From CAYTZH01 sp964442285 (lineage in GTDB: Bacteria > Myxococcota_A > UBA9160 > JAFDET01), in NCBI GenBank assembly GCA_964442285.1, contig CAYTZH010000005.1, positions 88,665 to 152,664 on the forward strand: a stretch of 64,000 nt of DNA, given 5' to 3'. Of the stretch, positions 58,220 through 64,000 are shown piece after piece. The notes under the pieces were generated by a model. It was given only the letters and a program-made list of their open reading frames with translations. It was not told where the DNA came from and made no database searches. Each line of letters starts with the position of its first letter. Position 1 is the stretch's first letter. The position numbers and the translations under genes are program-made.

Positions 58220-59782
58220 GTGGCCGAGCAGAGCGAGTTCCGGGCAGCACCCGGCTACGCCATCTCCATCGAGCCCGCGCGCCGGCGGGTCCGGGTGGAG
58301 TTCAACGGCACGATCGTCGCCGAGACCCGGGACGCCCTGGTGCTGCACGAGACGCGCCTGCCGCCGGTCTACTACCTGCCGCGGGATGACGTCCGCATGG
58401 ACCTGCTCTCGCCCACGGGGTACCACACCCACTGCCCGTTCAAGGGCAACGCCTCCTACTGGACCCTGCAGGTGGGCGACGCGGCGCAGGAGAACGCCGT
58501 CTGGTCCTACGAGGACCCGCTTCCCGAGGTGGAGCGCCTGCGCGACTACCTGGCGTTCTACCGCGACCGGATGCACGGCTGGTACGAGGACGAGGCGGAC
58601 GTCTGCATCAATCCCCTGGTCGACCGCCACGTCCACGGCAACCCGCTGGTGGACTGGATGCTGCGGGACGCCTGGGAGGCCACCTCCGTCGCCGAGCTGG
58701 TGGCGCGCTTCGCCGCCGCCCTGGCAGGCTCGGGCTGTGCGGTGCTGCGCGTGAATTTGATGGTGCGGACGCTGCATCCCCAGGTGATGGGCACGGTCCA
58801 CGTCTGGCGGGCCGAGACCGGGGAGGTCGAGTCCGTCGAGCTCTCCCACGCCAGCAGCGACGAGGAGCGCTTCCTGAGCAGCCCCTTCGTGCCGATCTTC
58901 CAGGGCCGGGGCGGGGTGCGGCGACGCCTGGACGGCGATCGCCCCGAGCTCGACTTCCCCATCCTCCGGGAGCTGCGGGACGGGGGCATCACAGACTACG
59001 CGGCGATGCCCGTGGCGTTCTCCGACGGTCGCGTCCACGCGCTGACCCTCGCCACCGGGCGGCCGGGCGGGTTCAGCGTCGAGGAGCTGGGCTACGTCCA
59101 CGAGGTGCTGCCCCTGCTGGCGCGGCTCGTGGAGGTGCACGCCCTGCGCCGCACGGCGCGCACCCTCCTCGACACCTACCTGGGCATGCACACCGGCGAG
59201 CGGGTCCTGGAGGGTCTGATCCGCCGGGGGGACGGCGAGGTCATCCCGGCGGTGGTCTGGTTCGCGGACATGCGCGACTCCACGGCGCTGGCCGAGTCGC
59301 TGCCGCGCCAGGCCTACCTGGACCTCCTCAACGAGTTCTTCGAGAGCACCGCCGGCTCCGCCATCGAGCAGGGCGGCGAGGTGCTCAAGTTCATCGGGGA
59401 TGCGGTGCTGGCGATCTTCCCGCTTCGCGACCATCCCGACGCCGGCCGGCGCGCCCTGCGCGCCGCGCGCGAGGCCCTCGCCGGCATCGACGAGCGCAAC
59501 GTGGCCCGCAAGCCGGACGAGCCCGTCCTGGGCGCGGCGGTGGCCCTGCACGTGGGGGACGTGAACTACGGCAACATCGGCATCGAGGGCCGTCTGGACT
59601 TCACGGTCACCGGGCCGACGGTGAACGAGGTCTCCCGGCTCGAGGGCCTGTCCAAGGCGCTGGGGGCGCCGCTGGTGACTTCCGGCGCGTTCGCCGCGCT
59701 GGTCCCCGGCGAAACCCGCTCGCTCGGCACCCACGCCCTGCGCGGGGTGCGGGAGCCGATCGAGGTATTCGCGCCGGCCTAG
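58220..59782 (+). CDS. DUF427 domain fused to class III adenylate cyclase
   Basis: A 520-residue soluble protein. DUF427 occupies about 15-125 (VRVEFNGTIVAETRDALVLH, LPPVYYLPRDDVRMDLLSPT, HCPFKGNASYWTLQVGD). A middle sensor-like region (about 130-335) precedes the cyclase domain (about 340-520). Metal aspartates are D350 (FADMRDST) and D394 (GDAV). The adenine-selecting pair K390 and D460 is present, and transition-state residues are N469 and R473 in DFTVTGPTVNEVSRLEGL. All catalytic residues are intact, predicting ATP to cAMP. No TM segments. GTG 58220 has GGGGAGG. The stop interlocks with the next convergent gene on CTAG. Confidence 0.9.
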   Translation: MAEQSEFRAAPGYAISIEPARRRVRVEFNGTIVAETRDALVLHETRLPPVYYLPRDDVRMDLLSPTGYHTHCPFKGNASYWTLQVGDAAQENAVWSYEDPLPEVERLRDYLAFYRDRMHGWYEDEADVCINPLVDRHVHGNPLVDWMLRDAWEATSVAELVARFAAALAGSGCAVLRVNLMVRTLHPQVMGTVHVWRAETGEVESVELSHASSDEERFLSSPFVPIFQGRGGVRRRLDGDRPELDFPILRELRDGGITDYAAMPVAFSDGRVHALTLATGRPGGFSVEELGYVHEVLPLLARLVEVHALRRTARTLLDTYLGMHTGERVLEGLIRRGDGEVIPAVVWFADMRDSTALAESLPRQAYLDLLNEFFESTAGSAIEQGGEVLKFIGDAVLAIFPLRDHPDAGRRALRAAREALAGIDERNVARKPDEPVLGAAVALHVGDVNYGNIGIEGRLDFTVTGPTVNEVSRLEGLSKALGAPLVTSGAFAALVPGETRSLGTHALRGVREPIEVFAPA

Positions 59783-60006
59783 GCGCGGCTGGGCGAGCGG
59801 CCCGCGACGGCCGCGGCGTAGGCCTGGCGGGCACCGCGAAGGCCCGCGACGACCGAGCGGCTGCGGATGGCGTCGGTGGCGAGGCGCAGGGCGCCGGTCG
59901 AGAGCCCCCGGGCCATGTCGCGCTCGCCGGCCAGGAGCAGGCGCAGGGCCAGCCCGAACAGGGCCAGGGCGATCAGGGCGGCGATGGCGGTCACGAGATC
60001 CAGCAC
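59779..60006 (-). CDS. Small single-pass membrane protein
   Basis: A 75-residue protein with one N-terminal TM helix (about 4-26, LVTAIAALIALALFGLALRL) and a basic Ala-rich helix (RGLSTGALRLATDAIRSRSV). No family recognised. The GTG at 60006 is chosen because the TM segment then begins immediately; AGGAGAG lies upstream. It shares a CTAG stop with the cyclase gene. Confidence 0.55.
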   Translation of the reverse strand: MLDLVTAIAALIALALFGLALRLLLAGERDMARGLSTGALRLATDAIRSRSVVAGLRGARQAYAAAVAGRSPSRA

Positions 60007-60149
60007 GGTCTTCTCTCCTCGTCCACGGCGACAGTATGGCGGGCCCCGCTGCCCGGGGCTGTGAATTCCCTCACAAGCCCAACGCGTCTTCCGGCTGGCC
60101 GGCGGCAGGGCGGTTCGGTACCCAACCGCCAGCCCGCCCCGGAGGACCC

Positions 60150-60569
60150 GTGAACGCCGCCCGTCGGCCGCTGCCCGAGCCCACCCCCGAGACCCGGCAT
60201 TTCTGGGAGGGCACCCTGGCGGGAGAGCTGCGGCTGCAGCGCTGCAACCCCTGCGACCGCGCATACTTCCCGCCGCGGCGCTGCTGTCCACGCTGCGCCT
60301 CGCCGGACGTCGAGATCTTCCGGGCGTCCGGCCGGGGCACCCTGCACAGCTACGTCATCCACCACCGGGCGGCGCCGGGCTTCGAGCCCCCCTACGCCAT
60401 CGCCGTGGTGGCACTCGACGAGGGGCCCCGGCTGATGAGCAACCTGGTGGACGTGGCCCAGACCCCGGAGGCCCTCGTGCTGGACATGCCCCTGGAGGTC
60501 ACTTTCGAGCGCCTGAGCGACGAGATCGCCCTGCCGCAATTCCGGCCCCGTGCCGGCGCGGAGGCCTGA
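60150..60569 (+). CDS. Zn-ribbon/OB-fold acyl-CoA-associated protein (DUF35)
   Basis: A 139-residue DUF35 protein. The rubredoxin-like zinc ribbon has two CxxC pairs: RCNPCDRAY and CCPRC (about 32-50). The OB fold follows (GRGTLHSYVIHHRAAPGFE, PYAIAVVALDEGPRLMSNLV). These proteins form complexes with SCP-x-like thiolases or MaoC hydratases in fatty-acyl or sterol side-chain degradation, channelling acyl-CoA. The thiolase starts two bases after its stop, a pairing that supports complex formation. GGAGGA precedes the GTG. Confidence 0.92.
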   Translation: MNAARRPLPEPTPETRHFWEGTLAGELRLQRCNPCDRAYFPPRRCCPRCASPDVEIFRASGRGTLHSYVIHHRAAPGFEPPYAIAVVALDEGPRLMSNLVDVAQTPEALVLDMPLEVTFERLSDEIALPQFRPRAGAEA

Positions 60570-60571
60570 GC

Positions 60572-61711
60572 GTGCGGGGATCGGTCGCCATCGCGGGCGC
60601 CGCCGAGACGGAGCAGCTCGGCAAGCTGCCGCATCTCTCCCAGATCGAGCTCCACGCCGAGGCCGCCCGGCGGGCCCTGGCGGACGCCGGCCTCACCCCG
60701 CGCGAGGTCGACGGCGTGGCCACCGCGGGGGAGCTCCCGGTGACGGTCGCCCACTACCTGGGGATCGAGCCCACCTGGCTCGACGGCACCGCGGTCGGCG
60801 GCTGCTCCTTCATGATCCACGTGCGCCACGCCGTGGCGGCCATCGAGGCGGGGCTCTGCCGCACCGTGCTCATCACCCACGGCGAGAGCGGCCGCTCCCA
60901 GATCGGACGCGCCCGGCGCGCGGTGCCGGCGGCGAGCCTGCAGGGGCAGTTCGAGCTGCCCTACGGCCCCATGGGTCCGCCGACCCTCTTCACCCTGCCG
61001 GTGCTCCGCTACATGAAGACCTACGGCGTGAGCGAGGCGCAGCTCGCCCGGGTCGCCGTGGTGCAGCGCGAGTGGGCCGGGCGCAATCCCCGCGCCTACG
61101 CCCGCGACCCGATCACGGTGGACGACGTGCTCGCCTCGCGCATGATCGCCTGGCCCTTCCGCCTGCTCATGTGCTGCCTGGTCACCGACGGCGGCGGCGC
61201 CCTGGTGCTGACCTCCGCCGAGCGCGCCCGCGACCTGCCGCGCCCTCCGGTCTACGTGCTGGGCAGCGGCGAGAGCTGCGAGACGCCCATGGTGAGCCAG
61301 ATGGAGGACTTCACCTCCTCGCGGGCCTTCCGGATGTCGGGACGCCTGGCGTTCGAGTCGTCGGGCATCACCCACGCCGACGTCGACCACCTGATGATCT
61401 ACGACGCCTTCGCCCACCTCCCGCTCTACGGCCTGGAGGATCTGGGCTTCGTCGGCCGCGGCGAGGCGGCGGCGTTCGTGGAGGCGCGCCACACCGCGCC
61501 GGGGGGCTCCCTGCCCCTGAACACCAACGGCGGTGGCCTCTCCTACACCCACACCGGCATGTACGGCATGTTCGCCCTGCAGGAGGGCGTGCGGCAGATG
61601 CGCGGGGAGGCGTCGGCCCAGGTGGAGGGCGCCCAGGTCTCGGTCGTCCACGGCGTGGGCGGCATGTTCGCGGCCAGCGGCACGGTGGTGCTCTCGAGCC
61701 AGCAGCCCTGA
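60572..61711 (+). CDS. SCP-x-type thiolase/lipid-transfer protein
   Basis: A 379-residue thiolase-fold protein of the non-condensing SCP-x/Ltp2-like group. The nucleophile region is AVGGCSFMIHVRHAVAAIEA, with Cys near 73. The C-terminal part has MIYDAFAHLPLYGLEDLGFV and NTNGGGLSYTHTGMYGMFAL, with the catalytic His. The last thiolase Cys motif near the end reads HGVGG rather than CxG, so activity may be retro-aldol or lyase-like as in Ltp2 rather than thiolysis. Pairing with DUF35 fits side-chain shortening of sterol-like acyl-CoAs, in keeping with the P450 in the same window. Confidence 0.9.
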   Translation: MRGSVAIAGAAETEQLGKLPHLSQIELHAEAARRALADAGLTPREVDGVATAGELPVTVAHYLGIEPTWLDGTAVGGCSFMIHVRHAVAAIEAGLCRTVLITHGESGRSQIGRARRAVPAASLQGQFELPYGPMGPPTLFTLPVLRYMKTYGVSEAQLARVAVVQREWAGRNPRAYARDPITVDDVLASRMIAWPFRLLMCCLVTDGGGALVLTSAERARDLPRPPVYVLGSGESCETPMVSQMEDFTSSRAFRMSGRLAFESSGITHADVDHLMIYDAFAHLPLYGLEDLGFVGRGEAAAFVEARHTAPGGSLPLNTNGGGLSYTHTGMYGMFALQEGVRQMRGEASAQVEGAQVSVVHGVGGMFAASGTVVLSSQQP

Positions 61712-61720
61712 GCAAGGAGC

Positions 61721-63289
61721 TCAGGCCCGGCGCGGGCAGGCCTCCGGCGGCGGCTCGGGCGGCCCCGGAAGCACCGGGGGCTCGACGCCCAGGGGCTCCG
61801 GGCCGTGGCGCGCGGTCTTCATCCAGAAGGCCGCAGCCAGGGAGACCAGGGAGACGACCGCGCCCGCCCAGAACGCGCGGGAGAGGTCCGCGGCCTCTCC
61901 CGTGCCGCCGTACACCAGGGTGAGCAGGATGATCCCGAAGGGCGTGCCGATGCGGCCGGCGAGGCTCTGGGTGGCCGACGCGATGCCCAGGTCCTCGTCC
62001 TTCACGGCGTTGGAGACCGCGGACGTGAGCGACGGCACGGCCAGGCCGTGGCCGACGCCCTGGAGCACCAGGCCCACGGCGAGCAGGGGAAGCCACGTGG
62101 CGGCCACCGCGACCGCGAGCAGGGCGATGCCGACGGTCATCACGGCGCAGCCGATCACCGAGGCCCAGCGCTCGCCCACCCGGAATCCCAGGCTGCCCCC
62201 GAGCGGCGAGGCGGCCGTGAGCGACGCCGTCCGCAGGAGCATGATCCCCGAGGCCAGCGTCATCGAGAAGCCGAAGGGGCCGAGCAGCGCGAAGGGTGCG
62301 ACGGCGAACGCGCCCATGTAGGCGGCGCCCATGGCGGCGCCCGAGACGATGGGCGCGCTGAAGTTGCGGCGCGCGAAGTAGTCCAGGGAGAGCAGGGGCG
62401 CCGCGGCGCGTCGCTCGACGGCGACGAAGACCGGGAGTGTCGCCAGGCCGACCCCCGCCGCGCCGAGCACCCAGGGCGAGGTGAGGCCGTGCTCCCCGGC
62501 GAGGCCGACGGCCAGCATGACGCCGCCGACGCACACCGTGAGCGTCGCCACGCCGGGCACGTCGAAGCGCACCCGCTGGCGCACGGTCTCTCGCAGCACC
62601 CCCCACGCGAGCCCGAGCGCGAGCAGCGAGAAGAAGGCCTGAAGCACGAAGACCACGCGCCAGCCGAGGAGGTCGACCAGGGGACCGCCCAGCACCAGCC
62701 CCAGGGCGGGGGCGGCGGCGCCCGTCATCGACCACCAGCCCATGGCGCGCACCCGCTGCTCGGGCGCGCTCACACCGAAGATCAGCGCCATGGACGAGGG
62801 GTGGGTGGCGCCCCCGGCGACCGCCGCCAGGGTGCGCACCCCGATCAGCGACCACACGTCCCAGGCGAGCGCCGTCACCGCGGCCACCAGGGTCGCCGCG
62901 CCCAGGCCCGCCAGGAAGACGCGGCGGTGGCCGTAGAGGTCGCCGAGCTTGCCGAGCAGGGGCAGGGTGACGGCGGACAGGAGCATCGGCGCGGAGATGA
63001 CCCAGGCCGCCGTCGTCTCGGCCACGCCGAACTCCGCGGCGATCGACTTGAGCGACATGGTCAGGATCGTGATCGGGAAGGCGGTCGCGAACATGCCCGA
63101 GAGGGCCGCCAGCAGGACCCAGGTGGGATAGCGGCCGCCGGATTCGAGTCGCCCGACCCAGCGGCCCCGCAGGCCCCGGGGCGGGGCGGCGAGCGCGGGG
63201 GCCCCGCCCGGCGGTGCGGCGAGCGTGGGTGCCACGTCCGACGGCGCCGTGGCGCCGCCGCGGAGGGTTCCGGACCGGTGCTGGGACAT
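61721..63289 (-). CDS. MFS drug exporter, DHA2 (14-TM) family
   Basis: A 522-residue major-facilitator exporter with about 14 TM helices and a 55-residue cytoplasmic lead (Ala/Pro/Gly-rich). Motif A is LGKLGDLYGHRRVFLAG, and motif C-like glycines are in WSMTGAAAPALGLVLGGPLV, typical of DHA2 proton-drug antiporters. The N-terminus contains a short internal repeat (PTLAAPPGGAPALAAPPRG). It follows the sortase gene on the same strand by only seven bases, so the two are co-transcribed. Confidence 0.92.
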   Translation of the reverse strand: MSQHRSGTLRGGATAPSDVAPTLAAPPGGAPALAAPPRGLRGRWVGRLESGGRYPTWVLLAALSGMFATAFPITILTMSLKSIAAEFGVAETTAAWVISAPMLLSAVTLPLLGKLGDLYGHRRVFLAGLGAATLVAAVTALAWDVWSLIGVRTLAAVAGGATHPSSMALIFGVSAPEQRVRAMGWWSMTGAAAPALGLVLGGPLVDLLGWRVVFVLQAFFSLLALGLAWGVLRETVRQRVRFDVPGVATLTVCVGGVMLAVGLAGEHGLTSPWVLGAAGVGLATLPVFVAVERRAAAPLLSLDYFARRNFSAPIVSGAAMGAAYMGAFAVAPFALLGPFGFSMTLASGIMLLRTASLTAASPLGGSLGFRVGERWASVIGCAVMTVGIALLAVAVAATWLPLLAVGLVLQGVGHGLAVPSLTSAVSNAVKDEDLGIASATQSLAGRIGTPFGIILLTLVYGGTGEAADLSRAFWAGAVVSLVSLAAAFWMKTARHGPEPLGVEPPVLPGPPEPPPEACPRRA

Positions 63290-63296
63290 GAGTCCC

Positions 63297-64000
63297 CTAC
63301 CGTAGCGGTTCGTTCGGGGTCTGCCGGGGGCCGGGCGTGCCGTTTGCGTGACGGACCGGCGAAGGCACCGGGCGCGCCTCTGCCGTCACGACCCAGCGGA
63401 GCGGTCCGCCGGGGACGGGCGTGTCGAACGGGAAGCAGGTGATCAGGGTGAGCCGGGTCGGCCCCGTCGGAGCGAGGGGCCCCGGATCGCGTTCGTGGAC
63501 GGCCGCTCCACGCACGACGGTGTAGTCCATCCGTCCACCGTCGGCGCGCTCCACGGTGATCCGGTCGCCCGGCGCGAGGTCCCGCAGGAAGGCGAAGTGG
63601 GTGTCGCGATGCCCGGCCAGGACGCTGTTTCCGCGCGTTCCGGGGCGCGCCGAGCCCGCCAGGTGTCCGGGGCCGAAGGCCAGCACGCGCCCCGTGGCGC
63701 CCGCGAGCACCACCCGCGTCACGCCCCGCGCCGGCACCTCCAGCCGCGCCAGGGGCGTCGTATCCGCCCAGGGCCACGGCCGCGGCGCCGGGGCCCCCGC
63801 CCGGGTGCGCGCCCAGGCGCGCTCGAGGAGGACCTGGGCCAGCGCCGCCTTGGCCGGGATCCACGTGCCCTGCAGGAGGAGCAGCCCGCCGACCGCGGCC
63901 AGGACCACGGCGGCCGCCCGCCTTCCGCCGAGGGGCCGCGTGGCGCGGCCGAGGGGCCGCGTGGCGCGGCCGAGGGGCCGCGTGGCGCGGCCGAGGGGCC
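63297..64000 (-). CDS. Class GN sortase, start beyond window edge
   Basis: At least 234 residues are in the window. A TM segment (AAVVLAAVGGLLLLQG) followed by WIPAKAALAQVLL is the class GN N-terminus. The catalytic His is in SVLAGHRDTHFAFL, the Cys in LTLITCFPFDTP, and the Arg in GGPLRWVV. Class GN sortases are proteobacterial enzymes usually paired with one dedicated target protein (VIT/von Willebrand type), probably encoded just outside. The frame stays open through a 21-base tandem repeat encoding RPLGRAT at least three times up to base 64000, so a GTG at 63908 is probably internal. Confidence 0.85.
   Translation of the reverse strand, partial: PLGRATRPLGRATRPLGRATRPLGGRRAAAVVLAAVGGLLLLQGTWIPAKAALAQVLLERAWARTRAGAPAPRPWPWADTTPLARLEVPARGVTRVVLAGATGRVLAFGPGHLAGSARPGTRGNSVLAGHRDTHFAFLRDLAPGDRITVERADGGRMDYTVVRGAAVHERDPGPLAPTGPTRLTLITCFPFDTPVPGGPLRWVVTAEARPVPSPVRHANGTPGPRQTPNEPLR
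63930..64000 (-). repeat. 21-bp tandem repeat encoding heptapeptide RPLGRAT
   Basis: Three exact 21-base units (63930-63950, 63951-63971, 63972-63992) and part of a fourth run off the edge. Read in the sortase frame they give repeated RPLGRAT, a basic cytoplasmic N-terminus. Confidence 0.85.

Overview
A very GC-rich (roughly 70% or more), densely packed bacterial chromosome segment. Most neighbouring genes on the same strand overlap by four bases (ATGA or GTGA). There are no tRNA or rRNA genes, insertion sequences, prophage or CRISPR arrays. Class GN sortase, RND efflux, an ExbBD-type motor, TPR/Sel1 proteins, a steroid-type cytochrome P450 and large ATP-grasp/alpha-E proteins point to a Gram-negative, large-genome soil or marine bacterium, most likely a deltaproteobacterial/Myxococcota-like lineage. 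That placement is inference.

Layout. 1-6583: a HAD hydrolase fragment, a minus-strand row of membrane PP2C phosphatase, pyruvate kinase and quinone-reductase-like enzyme, then glutaminyl-tRNA synthetase. 6600-6819: a remnant of a PQQ-dependent dehydrogenase. 7022-13062: a nine-gene plus-strand envelope cluster (TPR protein, TPR lipoprotein, coiled-coil secreted protein, small secreted protein, divergent ExbB-like and ExbD-like pair, two membrane-anchored Pro-rich proteins, lytic transglycosylase). 13161-18682: TetR, RND adaptor, RND pump, PdxH. 18697-23747: SRPBCC protein, SDR, cytochrome P450 with a KstR-like operator, GH3 glucosidase. 23744-33133: a doubled circularly permuted ATP-grasp / alpha-E / transglutaminase system on two divergent arms. 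33130-41659: secreted metallopeptidase, GST, diguanylate cyclase, CMD protein with divergent HxlR regulator, toroid-type lyase-like protein, Sel1-SPOR protein, glycosyltransferase. 41709-45980: MacA/YknX-type ABC exporter with two separate permeases. 46089-57135: small proteins and a surface-glycan locus on two divergent arms. 57132-59782: a duplicated Cys-rich protein and a DUF427-adenylate cyclase fusion. 59779-64000: small membrane protein, DUF35 protein plus thiolase, DHA2 exporter, and a class GN sortase running off the window.

The best candidates for undescribed biology are the ExbBD-like envelope cluster with its lytic transglycosylase, the doubled ATP-grasp/alpha-E/transglutaminase locus, and the DUF427-cyclase fusion. 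Regulatory signals are unusually readable. A TANNCT-like -10 box lies 6-7 nt before several start codons, predicting leaderless transcripts. Perfect or near-perfect operators sit in front of the P450 and between the CMD and HxlR genes.
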